Origin: Flammeovirgaceae bacterium UBA7330
Lineage (GTDB): Bacteria > Bacteroidota > Bacteroidia > Cytophagales > Cyclobacteriaceae
Direction: 5' to 3'
DNA: 64,000 bases
NCBI GenBank assembly: GCA_002471275.1
Contig: DKPQ01000018.1
Span: 58,869-122,868, forward strand
Made by a program: the position numbers and the translations under genes
Part shown: piece after piece, positions 17,205 to 25,528 of the stretch
Layout of the letters: every line of letters starts with the position of its first letter
Numbering within the stretch: position 1 is the stretch's first letter
Notes under the pieces: model-generated
What the model saw: only the letters and a program-made list of their open reading frames with translations
Told to the model about the DNA's origin: nothing
The model's database searches: none

Positions 17205-17621
17205 CTATTTCCTGGAACTCCTCATGGCTTTTACTTTTTGGAGTGAGGGGTCAGCCAGGAACTTTTGATATTCTGCTGTTTCAGCACCGAAGATGGCAAT
17301 CTTACCTTCCTCGTTGCTGTGTACCCCCCATCCATATCTTTTGGTCAGTGGAGAGGATCGAAAACAGGGTTGACCTTTGGAAAAGAATTTAGCACGTTCT
17401 TCGGCAAGCTTATCGTATATAAACTCGTTTCTTTGAGCAAAGACACCAAACAAAACATCATCCGAAGTGAATTTGTAGGGATAGGCATGAACCATTTCAT
17501 ACTGAAGGTTGGCCACAGATTTTTTGTCACCTCTTAGTGGTGGAATCTCTCCCATTTGAATCGGGCAATCTTCTGCGATTTCAATGAAAGTATTCTGATA
17601 GTTGGTGGTGTGTAGTTTCAT
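17205..17621 (-). CDS. DUF6157-family protein
   Basis: A 138-residue cytoplasmic protein starting MKLHTTNYQNTFIEIAEDC, the characteristic opening of DUF6157. It is rich in charged residues, with a conserved GVHSNEEGKIAIFG turn and ending LQKVKAMRSSRK. No catalytic motif or function is known to me for this family. Its last 113 bases (17208-17320) are duplicated at 16375-16487 on the other side of the RAYT unit. It starts 12 bases downstream of the BNR_4 gene stop and may be read with it. Confidence 0.75.
   Translation of the reverse strand: MKLHTTNYQNTFIEIAEDCPIQMGEIPPLRGDKKSVANLQYEMVHAYPYKFTSDDVLFGVFAQRNEFIYDKLAEERAKFFSKGQPCFRSSPLTKRYGWGVHSNEEGKIAIFGAETAEYQKFLADPSLQKVKAMRSSRK
17208..17320. 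repeat. 113-bp direct repeat, intact-gene copy
   Basis: Near-identical (3 mismatches in 113) to 16375-16487, in the same orientation. The repeat ends one base short of the stop codon of the DUF6157 gene. The high identity indicates a recent duplication, far longer than a normal target-site duplication. Confidence 0.9.
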
Positions 17622-17633
17622 CTCAGGCTGATG

Positions 17634-19031
17634 TTAATCTACATTCACCTGGATTGGCTTTTCCCACTCGTTTTCCATCCAATAGGGTAGTTTCCAGTAA
17701 TTGCCCTCAAAGTCGCCAAAGTAAATCTCCGAGATGCTCATCTCATGAGGGTGTCCGGTAGCCCAGAAAAAGCAGAAAGGCGTTTTGTAGTCCAATGGCT
17801 TACGCATATAGGAATGATTCAACGCACTGTTTTTTGTCACTTCAATGGACTTATTCCAGGTTTTTCCTTCGTCTCTACTTTCCCAGATCACAACTTCGCC
17901 ACCCACACCCCAGGCTTGAGGTGAGGGTACGGTTGGTGCGACAACTTTCCAGGAATCATCCATCAGGTAGAAGCTGCCCATGTCGTAGTTATGATCCGAG
18001 GTGGTGATGTGTCGGGTGATCCATTCGCCATCATTGTAGTAGGTGAGCTTCCATTCGTAAGGGGCATTGTCAGGGCCCGGTTCGTGACCATTGCTGATCA
18101 CATACAGGCAGTAAGGATTTCCTGCCTCATCAAAACTCATGTCTTTCATGTATACGTTCTTGCCCTGTGAGAAATAATCGATCACTCGAATGGGAGACTT
18201 CACCTTGTCCACCGGAGTTTTTACACGCTTACCCTTGATGGTTTCCCAGGTCTCCCCCAGGTCACGGGTTTGCATGTAATACAGATCGGTCCTCGTATCC
18301 GGATGCCCATCGATGTGTCGATTGAAGAACGTACCTGCAATAGCTCCTCCCTGGTATATTTCGCTCGCCTGGTAATGACCTGCTCGTTCTCCCTTCTTAT
18401 TCGGGATTCCTGCCAGTTTTTTGTCTTCAGTCCATTTCATTCCATCAGTGCTCGTCTCAAAATACAGTTCTCTTACACCAGTGTACTTGGTAAAGAAATG
18501 AATGAAATGTGTATCTCCTTTCCATATCTGCGGATAGGTAAATTCTTCCTCCGATACGATGTCAAATTGAGAGATGTCGTATGGCTTAGCACTGCGGAGC
18601 TTGATGCCGGGACGCCTGTTGCCCCTACCACTTACAAATACCCAAAGGAATCCATCATCATCAATCAACAAGGAAGGGTTATCATGTGGGTCATCCACGC
18701 CCATTTTGTCATACACCACTACCGGCTTGGAAACCATGCCGGTTTTGTGATCATAAATCCCGATCATACAAAGCAGATACTTGTAGGTCTCACCGGTCGT
18801 GCCTCCATACACAAAGAAGGTTTTGTCAACTTCCTTAGCGTAGATCGCCAGGGGTCTGTGCTTGGCTGTGTAAGTGCCCAGCCCACCCGAATACTTGTCA
18901 CCATAAGGATATTTCTGGTTCAACTCAAACCAGATACCCCGGTATCCGTCCATCTGAAGGTTGCGAAAATCCAGCTGGCCGAAGAGAGATAGGGTAAGAC
19001 ACAATGAAAGGGTAGATAAAAGATATTTCAT
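17634..19031 (-). CDS. BNR_4 beta-propeller protein, glycan-degradation locus
   Basis: A 465-residue protein with a signal peptide (YLLSTLSLCLTLSLFGQ). It matches the BNR repeat-containing (BNR_4) group, recognised by DGYRGIWFELNQKYPYG, HDNPSLLIDDDGFLWVFVSG and repeated S-x-D-G-x-x-W/R-D-E-G-K-T-W boxes. BNR_4 propellers include polysaccharide lyases (for example ulvan-lyase families) and non-catalytic members; catalytic residues could not be assigned here. It is the last structural gene of the sulfatase / heparinase / GH43-like operon (about 16 bases after the GH43-like gene), which supports a role in breaking down a sulfated uronic-acid glycan. Confidence 0.8.
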   Translation of the reverse strand: MKYLLSTLSLCLTLSLFGQLDFRNLQMDGYRGIWFELNQKYPYGDKYSGGLGTYTAKHRPLAIYAKEVDKTFFVYGGTTGETYKYLLCMIGIYDHKTGMVSKPVVVYDKMGVDDPHDNPSLLIDDDGFLWVFVSGRGNRRPGIKLRSAKPYDISQFDIVSEEEFTYPQIWKGDTHFIHFFTKYTGVRELYFETSTDGMKWTEDKKLAGIPNKKGERAGHYQASEIYQGGAIAGTFFNRHIDGHPDTRTDLYYMQTRDLGETWETIKGKRVKTPVDKVKSPIRVIDYFSQGKNVYMKDMSFDEAGNPYCLYVISNGHEPGPDNAPYEWKLTYYNDGEWITRHITTSDHNYDMGSFYLMDDSWKVVAPTVPSPQAWGVGGEVVIWESRDEGKTWNKSIEVTKNSALNHSYMRKPLDYKTPFCFFWATGHPHEMSISEIYFGDFEGNYWKLPYWMENEWEKPIQVNVD

Positions 19032-19046
19032 GGGTTGGGGTGCGGT

Positions 19047-19985
19047 TTACTGGTTTAATAGGTTGTCAAGTATTTTCTGGCTCGTCTTGAAGACTGTACC
19101 GTGCCGCGTTCCTTCCGGAAAGTGAATCTGGTCAGAGATGTCACTCCAGTTTTCGAGGTCTGAGGAGACAATGGCGCCCATCCGATGTTTTGTGTACATG
19201 TCAAAGTAGACAATCCACTGGTCATCTATTTTGGTCACTGTCGGTCCTTCCACCCAGTTGATGGTGATCGGGTCACTGGCCGGGCTATAGCCTTCTGTCA
19301 GGTTTTTGCTTCTGGCAATGCGGATGTTCTTTTCTGCTTCAGGTACCTTGGTTTCATTTTTTAGGAACATGATGTACTCATCCTGGTGGGTAGTGATCAC
19401 CGCATCGATCACATTGAATCCCTGGTCATAGAGAAGTTTTGTCTCACTGAATTCCTCAAAGTCTTTGGTGGTGACATAATACATCCTGTGATTGAGTCCG
19501 TTATCACCTGAATCTTCAGTTTCCGGGAATCTGCCCGGGATAGTTGTAGCCCAGTAGATCATATACAGCCCCTGCTTTTCGTCATAAAACACTTCGGGTG
19601 CCCAGCAGTTGTTGGCATCGGGTTCGTGCTCCATTACCGGGATGTATTTTTGTTCAGACCAGTTGATCAGGTCCTCGGAGTTGGCATACCCAATCCCTTT
19701 TTCATGCCAGCTGACCGTCCAGACCATGTGGAATTTTCCATCAGGACCTTTGATGATACACGGATCCCGCATCAATTTATCTTCACCTACCTCCGGAGTC
19801 AGGAAGGATTCATTGTTCTTGAGGGGCGTCCAGGTGTAGCCATCATGACTGTATGCCAGGTGTAGCCCATCTTCGCCATTACCCTGAAAAAAGGAAAACA
19901 TATAAACATCCGGCTTTTGGTGGCAAGCCGCTAGCGTTATGATGAAAATGAGTGCGAGAAATTGCTTCATGGGTATTTTCTTCAT
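19047..19985 (-). CDS. GH43-like five-bladed propeller lipoprotein
   Basis: About 312 residues starting at ATG 19985, whose first bases overlap the heparinase-gene stop (ATGA), a translational-coupling arrangement; a longer reading to 20141 would overlap that gene by 160 bases. A lipoprotein signal ends at LIFIITLAAC. The propeller has the clan GH-F signatures M-R-D-P-C-I (catalytic-base region), N-C-W-A-P-E-V-F-Y and N-W-V-E-G-P-T. These fit glycoside hydrolases related to GH43/GH117. The sugar specificity is unknown. Anchoring at the membrane and co-transcription with lyase and sulfatase indicate periplasmic or surface trimming of oligosaccharides. Confidence 0.8.
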   Translation of the reverse strand: MKKIPMKQFLALIFIITLAACHQKPDVYMFSFFQGNGEDGLHLAYSHDGYTWTPLKNNESFLTPEVGEDKLMRDPCIIKGPDGKFHMVWTVSWHEKGIGYANSEDLINWSEQKYIPVMEHEPDANNCWAPEVFYDEKQGLYMIYWATTIPGRFPETEDSGDNGLNHRMYYVTTKDFEEFSETKLLYDQGFNVIDAVITTHQDEYIMFLKNETKVPEAEKNIRIARSKNLTEGYSPASDPITINWVEGPTVTKIDDQWIVYFDMYTKHRMGAIVSSDLENWSDISDQIHFPEGTRHGTVFKTSQKILDNLLNQ

Positions 19986-22099
19986 TGTGATACTTTGACT
20001 TTGGAAAGTTCTTTCTTCACAGGCAAAGTGATATGGGTTGTTTTTCCATAAACGGAAACTGAGAGCGTATGTAATCCCGATTTTTGTTGGTGCCGGGTCT
20101 GAATTTCTGGTGAGACATCTTCTGAAGGTATCAGCACCCAAAGGAAAGATTGTGACTTCTCAAGTTTTGACGCGTAGATCACAGCGGGGTTAGGTTCTTT
20201 GATGGTGTAATCCCTGCTGTACCAACCCTGGATGAACGGTTCTTCCTGCCCTTCCACAACATTGGTTTGCCAGGAGATATCTCCAAGCGGAACAATCTTC
20301 AGGTTCGGTTCGCCAGGGTTATCAGAATATGCTACTTCGTCCTTGAAATTGATTTTTCGTCCGGGGGTGTAATGCCACAATGCCTGGATGTCGATTGGTT
20401 GATCGGTTTCAAGGTTGTCCATGACTACCCAGAATTGATCGTGCACATATAGCACAGACCGTGAGTGGACGACTTTGGTGTCTACTCCTTCGAATCCATC
20501 ATTGAAGGTGCCATAGGCGTAGTCATAAAGGTCTGTATGGATGAAATCGCTACCTTCCTCAAGAGGTGCAGCTGCCATGGTAGGACCTTCATCCTGGCCC
20601 TTTCCATTCACCAGGATCACATTGTGAGAAAAGGAGCTTCGGAAGTAGCCCCGCCAGATCTTGGGGTCGAAGCTAAAGTAGTTTTCATGGGTGTATCGGC
20701 CACCATCAACCAGTAGATCTTTACCAAAAGCAGCCACAGAAAGATGTAGCTTGTCCCGATGCTGATGACCGGTGCCATAGGCTCCAAAATCAAAGAAAGA
20801 CCAATGTGCGTTTGCATCCCATCCGTTTCTGGTGATGTGGATGCCAGCCCATGGAAAGGTGAGCGATGGGTTTTGATCCGGTTTTTGGCCTGAGGCACCA
20901 TTTGTAGCAACCCACTCCCAATCCGGTCGGTTAAACTTTTTAGCTGCTATCAGCACTCTTTCCCTAAGGTCTTCACGATCGGAATCACTGTTGATGGGCT
21001 GATGACCATCCGGGCGCATACAGTAGGCCAGGTAGTTGTACATGTCTTCAATCCGGTCCAGGTAAGCCTGGGAGATCTCCTTGTTTGCTTTCGTAAAATT
21101 GTTGGCGACTGATTCAAAGCGTCGGAGCGCCACCCACTGGGTCTTTGTAGAAAGCTCTGTTTGAAGTCCATCCGGATATACCTGCCGGTTGATCTCCGTG
21201 GACATTACGTTCAGGGCATAGCTGGACCAGTCCTCAGCCTTGCTGAATTCAGGGAAGGATAAGCCTACCAGGGCCAGACCATTCATTTCCATGGTGGTCC
21301 AGTTATGACCGGATTTGTGATACTGTCGCAAAAAATTTGCCTGATCAGCGATGCTCGTAAGCATAAGCAGGATCCCGGCATCGGAAAAGGACGCTTCCTT
21401 GTGGAAGGCATAAAACATTTGTGGCCAGGTAGCACCCAACCTTCTGCCACCTTCCAGGGTTCTCCACTCTACTTCACCGATGTCCCGATAATCGATTCGC
21501 TGGTTAGGATCCAGGACCACATAGACAGAATCTCCTTCCTCAGGCAAGGGGTGATGGATCACCCAGTCTTTCACAATCTGGTCGAATGTCTTGATCAGGT
21601 TGTTGTCATTCGTATTTTTCCAGGTGGCGTAGAGAGAGGTCAGGTAGCTATGACCATTCAGGGAGTAGCCAAACTCATCGTCCTTGATTGGACCGGTGTA
21701 ATTCCATTTCCATCCGCCATCTACATAAGGCATCTTGACTTTTGATCCATGGATAGTGATAGAATCACTCATTAAAAGGTTTGACATGATCTCAGCCTGC
21801 TCCTCATCAATAGGATCCAGGGTAGTCACCACCCAATCCCGATCTACGTTTCTGAAGTAAGATACCAGGGCTGTTGCGGCAGAGAGCGTATCTCCTGATT
21901 CCAGGTTTGCTTTAACCTGCTCCAGGCCCGGGTAGTCAGGGTTTAGTTCACTGAAAAGGGACTTGATCCTGCCCGGATATTCTTTGACTAGCTTATGGGT
22001 AGAATTGTAGTTCCTCCATTTATTGTCATCTGGCCCCTGGCAGCCAATGATAAGTATAGAAAGTAATAGGACCGTAGACTTAAAAATTTGGTGCATCAT
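19982..22099 (-). CDS. Heparinase II/III-type polysaccharide lyase lipoprotein
   Basis: About 705 residues from the ATG at 22099 (MMHQIFKSTVLL...); the frame continues to a TTG at 22135 that overlaps the sulfatase stop. A lipobox (LIIGC) follows the hydrophobic core. The N-terminal alpha/alpha toroid contains the H-N-W-T-T-M-E-M-N-G motif (alginate lyase / heparinase II group), then the Hepar_II_III beta-sandwich with G-H-Q-H-R-D-K-L-H-L and D-G-G-R-Y. The conserved Asn/His/Tyr needed for beta-elimination are plausible. Substrate could be heparin/heparan, alginate or another uronate polymer; the sulfatase partner favours a sulfated one. Confidence 0.86.
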   Translation of the reverse strand: MMHQIFKSTVLLLSILIIGCQGPDDNKWRNYNSTHKLVKEYPGRIKSLFSELNPDYPGLEQVKANLESGDTLSAATALVSYFRNVDRDWVVTTLDPIDEEQAEIMSNLLMSDSITIHGSKVKMPYVDGGWKWNYTGPIKDDEFGYSLNGHSYLTSLYATWKNTNDNNLIKTFDQIVKDWVIHHPLPEEGDSVYVVLDPNQRIDYRDIGEVEWRTLEGGRRLGATWPQMFYAFHKEASFSDAGILLMLTSIADQANFLRQYHKSGHNWTTMEMNGLALVGLSFPEFSKAEDWSSYALNVMSTEINRQVYPDGLQTELSTKTQWVALRRFESVANNFTKANKEISQAYLDRIEDMYNYLAYCMRPDGHQPINSDSDREDLRERVLIAAKKFNRPDWEWVATNGASGQKPDQNPSLTFPWAGIHITRNGWDANAHWSFFDFGAYGTGHQHRDKLHLSVAAFGKDLLVDGGRYTHENYFSFDPKIWRGYFRSSFSHNVILVNGKGQDEGPTMAAAPLEEGSDFIHTDLYDYAYGTFNDGFEGVDTKVVHSRSVLYVHDQFWVVMDNLETDQPIDIQALWHYTPGRKINFKDEVAYSDNPGEPNLKIVPLGDISWQTNVVEGQEEPFIQGWYSRDYTIKEPNPAVIYASKLEKSQSFLWVLIPSEDVSPEIQTRHQQKSGLHTLSVSVYGKTTHITLPVKKELSKVKVSQ

Positions 22100-22131
22100 A
22101 TTGGTTGGGTTTGTTGTTGATTTTTTATTAA

Positions 22132-23694
22132 TCAATCCATAAAGCTAACCTGCTTCCACTCAAAGTCAATCGGATCATTTTGTTGAGGGGCACCCGGAGT
22201 AGTTCGCCCATTCTTGACCTGCTCAGTGAGTAGGGCCTTCAGCTCTTCCACAATCTCTGGTTTTGCAGCCTGCAAATTATCGGTTTCTCCCGGGTCGGCT
22301 ACCAGGTTGTACAGCTGAATAGGGGGCAACGTATCCAGGGCGGCAATGTCCCGGCCAGGTCTTGGAAAGCTCCAGCCGGCAGAGCCCGGAGCCATAATCA
22401 GCTTCCAGTCACCTTTTCTGATGGCAAATCCACCATTTACAGAATGGTGAATGGCTGAAGATCTCGGATTAGGGTTGGTTTCACCTACCAGGTGTGGGAG
22501 CATTGAAAAGCTGTCTTCTCCTTCATGGTCCTGCAGGGTTTGCCCGGTGATGTCGGCCAGTGTTGCCATCAGATCGGTGGTGCAAATCAACTGATCATTT
22601 ACCTCGCCGGATTTCACTTTTGCGGGCCATTTCACTAAGAAAGGTACCCGATGCCCTCCTTCATAAATATCGGCTTTATGCCCCCTGAAGTGATAGCTGG
22701 GAAAGTGCCCCATCTTAGTCATCAATTCAAAACCGGCAGCAGGCGAGCACCCATTGTCAGAAGTAAAAATGATCAATGTGTTTTCATCAATACCCGTTTC
22801 CTCTGTCGCTGCGATCAGTTGACCTACATAATGATCGATCATCATGACGAAGTCTCCGTATGGAAGCAGGTTGCTTTTGCCAAACCATTCCTCGGTAGGT
22901 AAAATGGGCGTGTGCGGTGAAGGAAGCGGTAAGTAAAGGAAGAAAGGTTCTTCTTTGCCAGCTCTTTCTTTGATGTAGTCGATCGATTTTCGGAAGAGAT
23001 TGGGAGTGACATCCTCATGGATGAAATCACTACCGGTAGGGCCTTCCCGCCACCAGGAGTATTCCCCTTTATCTACCGTGATCTTGTCGGGTTGTGCGGT
23101 GACTTTTTCATCTTCCACGTAGACATAAGGAGGGATGTCCAGCGACGCCGGTATGCCGTAAGCATAATCAAACCCCAGGTCATTTGGGGAGTTGGAAATG
23201 GGTTGCGTAAAGTCAATGGCATCATAATCCTGAGGCTGATAGTTTAAGTTGCCCAGGTTAAGGGAATCTGATGCCACCCAGTCCCAGCCCAGGTGCCATT
23301 TACCCATAAATGCGGTGTGATATCCAGCCTTTTTGAGCAACGAAGCCACTGTCGTCCTTGAAGTGGGGATCAGGGCTTTAGACTTACCTGAAAGCACCCC
23401 TTGCTTAAGCTCAGTTCGCCAGTTGTACCGACCAGTGACAATACCATACCTTGTAGGCGTACAAACAGAGCTTGAGGTATGAGCATCGGTGAAGATCATC
23501 CCGTCCCTGGCCAGCTGGTCGAGGTGCGGTGTGGAGATTTTGCTTTCCGGGTTTAAGATGGTCAGGTCACCATACCCCAGGTCATCCGCCAGGATGTAGA
23601 TGATGTTGGGGTTTTTAGGAGTTTCCTGGTCTTTGCAGGAGAAAAGTGCAGTGGTAAAAAGCAATAACAGCAGTGCTGGTTTTAGGTTAGTCAT
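22132..23694 (-). CDS. S1-family sulfatase lipoprotein
   Basis: A 520-residue type I sulfatase. Lipobox LFSC (Cys20). The formylglycine motif C-T-P-T-R (Cys78) follows SSV, and the metal-site motif L-A-D-D-L-G-Y-G-D is at residues 35-43. K-W-H-L-G (about 136), a D-N-G motif and the H-K-A-D region complete the active site. Cys (rather than Ser) in the motif needs an anaerobic or FGE-type maturase encoded elsewhere. First gene of the minus-strand operon, so it likely initiates desulfation before the lyase and propeller enzymes act. Confidence 0.93.
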   Translation of the reverse strand: MTNLKPALLLLLFTTALFSCKDQETPKNPNIIYILADDLGYGDLTILNPESKISTPHLDQLARDGMIFTDAHTSSSVCTPTRYGIVTGRYNWRTELKQGVLSGKSKALIPTSRTTVASLLKKAGYHTAFMGKWHLGWDWVASDSLNLGNLNYQPQDYDAIDFTQPISNSPNDLGFDYAYGIPASLDIPPYVYVEDEKVTAQPDKITVDKGEYSWWREGPTGSDFIHEDVTPNLFRKSIDYIKERAGKEEPFFLYLPLPSPHTPILPTEEWFGKSNLLPYGDFVMMIDHYVGQLIAATEETGIDENTLIIFTSDNGCSPAAGFELMTKMGHFPSYHFRGHKADIYEGGHRVPFLVKWPAKVKSGEVNDQLICTTDLMATLADITGQTLQDHEGEDSFSMLPHLVGETNPNPRSSAIHHSVNGGFAIRKGDWKLIMAPGSAGWSFPRPGRDIAALDTLPPIQLYNLVADPGETDNLQAAKPEIVEELKALLTEQVKNGRTTPGAPQQNDPIDFEWKQVSFMD

Positions 23695-23761
23695 ATCCGA
23701 TCAATTTTTTGGGTTAGCCAAAATAGTAAAACCAGAGGAAAATTGATGGTTGACCTTACTT

Positions 23762-23830
23762 AGACTACAAAAGTTTATGGATCTTAGCCCATAAACCCGC
23801 CTGCTGATTCTTCAGAAACTTTTGTAGTCT
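23762..23830. repeat. 15-bp inverted repeat upstream of the sulfatase operon
   Basis: AGACTACAAAAGTTT (23762-23776) is exactly complementary to 23816-23830. The right arm is also the first part of a 38-bp direct repeat that recurs at 24225. A further short palindrome GTCTGGACCAGAC follows at 23833-23845. It could be an insertion-element end or an operator. Confidence 0.7.
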
Positions 23831-23853
23831 CGGTCTGGACCAGACTAAAGTTT
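23816..23853. repeat. 38-bp direct repeat, left copy (partner 24225-24262)
   Basis: Thirty-three of 38 bases match 24225-24262 (shared core CTCGGTCTGG within AAACTTTTGT...TAAAGTT). The two copies bracket the 22-bp repeat array. The right copy runs directly into the frameshifted lipoprotein copy. Confidence 0.85.
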
Positions 23854-23962
23854 CCGGATCGACCCAAATGCTAGGATCATACAGTAAACGATTTTGAAAC
23901 CTGAAGGCGTTAAAAAAAATGCTCTTAAGGCCCAATTTCGGCCATTTTTAACTTGTACCAGA

Positions 23963-24204
23963 AATCACACGTGGTTCCGCTCTCAATCACACGTGGTTTT
24001 GATCCCAATCACACGTGGTTTTGCTCTTAACCACACGTGGTTTTACCCAAAACCTCTCGTGGTTTTACTTCCAATCACGCGTAGTTTTACTTTGAATCAC
24101 GCGAGGTTTTACTTCGAATCACGCGAGGTTAAGGCTGCAATCAGGCGTGGTTAGGGTTGCGATCACACGTGGTTAGGGTTGTAATCACGCGTGGTTTTTT
24201 ATGC
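23963..24204. repeat. array of eleven 22-bp palindromic repeats
   Basis: Eleven units start at 23963, 23985, 24007, 24029, 24051, 24073, 24095, 24117, 24139, 24161 and 24183: exactly 22 bp apart with no drift. Each has a 14-bp core close to AATCACRCGTGGTT, then an 8-bp variable spacer. The core is a hyphenated palindrome (AACCAC-AC-GTGGTT in unit 4; one mismatch in most others). C at core positions 4 and 8, G at 9 and 12 and TT at the end are invariant. Spacers fall into local families (TTACTTxx in units 5-7, AGGGTTGx in 9-10). It contains an 86-codon open frame (23894-24154), but a 22-bp period is not a multiple of three and the peptide looks like read-through of the repeat, so it is not called as a gene. 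Confidence 0.93.
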
Positions 24205-24224
24205 ATGTCTATTGCTCCCCAAAA

Positions 24225-24262
24225 AAACTTTTGTTGTCTCGGTCTGGCCCAGTTTAAAGTTC
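24225..24262. repeat. 38-bp direct repeat, right copy
   Basis: Right partner of 23816-23853, five mismatches. Ends at the 3' boundary of the lipoprotein pseudogene (stop at 24254). Confidence 0.85.
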
Positions 24263-24705
24263 CTCAATTACCCCGCTCAGCTCATCCATGTACTCATGCA
24301 GGTATTCTGGCACGCTCCCTTTGCTGGTATCGATGATCCAGAATTTGTGGGTGGTGTTGAGCTTGAGCTCGAGGTAGTAGCCCCCCTGGTCCGCACAGTC
24401 AGGACAACCAAAGACCGTATCCGTTTCATTGAGTAGGTCAGTCGGAAACTTATCAAGAAGACCCACTGCTTTATCATATTTGACCTGATCCAATTTGGTA
24501 TAATCTCCGATGTAGAAATTTTGGCGGTCCGGGTATTTGTCCAGTGTGTCTTCACCCAGCTGGTTTTTATCCAGTTTGAAGATCCTGACACAATTGTCTC
24601 CCAGGCAGAAGCCGGCAAACTTCCCAAAGATGAGATAGTCTTCGGAGGATAGTTTGGGAGATCATTTTCCTCACAGGCGGAGAAAGTAAGTACTACTAGG
24701 GGCAA
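24254..24705 (-). pseudogene. frameshifted copy of the 159-residue lipoprotein
   Basis: Nearly identical in DNA and protein to 25529-26008. A one-base deletion around 24654-24662 (GATCTCCC versus GATTCTCC) moves the frame immediately after the lipobox region CEEND. The signal peptide is also shortened, and its 5' end merges into the stop region of the 24696-25328 gene. The downstream part, from SPKLSSEDY to the C-terminus, remains open and could be read only from an internal Met (24493). It is best called a recently inactivated duplicate. Confidence 0.85.
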
Positions 24706-25328
24706 GCTATTTCACCAATATGTCCACAATTCAAATTGCCCCAGTTGATATCGAATCTCCCCTCAGTGACTTCTATTGTGTCTGTTTTCGTATCAGAGTC
24801 TACAAGGCTTAATTCAAAGGTTCCTGAGATCACCGTATTAATAGTGTCAAATCTTGAAATGATCACTTCGCCGGAATTTTCAAAGGAAAGAAATCGTGTA
24901 CCATTATTGTCCTGGTCATATACATTTACAAATACATGTGGATTTGGAGGACTGTCAATCCCTTGATAGCCATTACTTTGACCAATAATGTAAGTTCCTG
25001 ATGAGGAAAGAGAAGGAATGTATATATAGATATAGTCCGGTCCCGTATTTTGCATATTATCTGAACAGCGAACAGCAAAATATGGTGGTCTATGTGAGTT
25101 GATTAGACTATCCTTCATAAAGTCAAAATCTATACCAAATGCTCTACGTCCGCTTCCAAAACCAGGTATGCCATCCACTGGAAGCAGTAATACACCGTCA
25201 ACAAAGCATCCAAATGTATTCAGGCCCTCTTCTGTGATGGGAGGGAGTGTGGGCTTGGGTTCATCTTTGTTGCAGGATATGAAACCTGATGGTATTGCCA
25301 AGAGTAATAGAATGCAAACTGTTTTCAT
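24696..25328 (-). CDS. Lipoprotein of unknown function
   Basis: A 210-residue protein with a lipoprotein signal (ILLLLAIPSGFISC, Cys at residue 19). The mature part is Ser/Gly/Asp rich with predicted beta strands (GTYIIGQ, VISGTFELSLVD), suggesting a small beta-sandwich surface protein. No family recognised. The last codons (GEIACP, then TAG) overlap the truncated 5' end of the downstream pseudogene, suggesting its original C-terminus was replaced by the duplication event. It lies between the two copies of the CEEND lipoprotein. Confidence 0.65.
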   Translation of the reverse strand: MKTVCILLLLAIPSGFISCNKDEPKPTLPPITEEGLNTFGCFVDGVLLLPVDGIPGFGSGRRAFGIDFDFMKDSLINSHRPPYFAVRCSDNMQNTGPDYIYIYIPSLSSSGTYIIGQSNGYQGIDSPPNPHVFVNVYDQDNNGTRFLSFENSGEVIISRFDTINTVISGTFELSLVDSDTKTDTIEVTEGRFDINWGNLNCGHIGEIACP

Positions 25329-25528
25329 AGCTGATGAATCTTGATTTTATACAGCTGAACTTCTTTAGGAACCCTACTCATTTCTATCTTAACTCATAAT
25401 TGTAAATGTTTCAAATCAAAAAAGATAAAAATACTTAACGAGATAGCTGTAAATAATGATACTTCTCATCGATTGAATAATCAGCAATTATTAGTCTCGG
25501 TTTGTCTTTGGACTCAGTAGGTTTTGTC

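Noticed and set aside
19986..20141. Upstream start for the GH43-like gene
   Set aside because: It would overlap the heparinase gene by 160 bases and bury the lipoprotein signal; the ATGA-coupled start at 19985 is preferred.
22100..22135. TTG start for the heparinase-type gene
   Set aside because: It overlaps the sulfatase stop; the ATG at 22099 directly before the lipoprotein signal is better.
23894..24154. 86-codon frame covering most of the 22-bp array
   Set aside because: The peptide is a translation of a non-triplet tandem repeat; the unit length (22) is not a multiple of three, so the frame cycles through three translations. No start signal or homologue is apparent.
23963..24204. CRISPR array
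   Set aside because: Cores are 14 bp with 8-bp spacers, the period is too short, repeats are degenerate and there are no cas genes.
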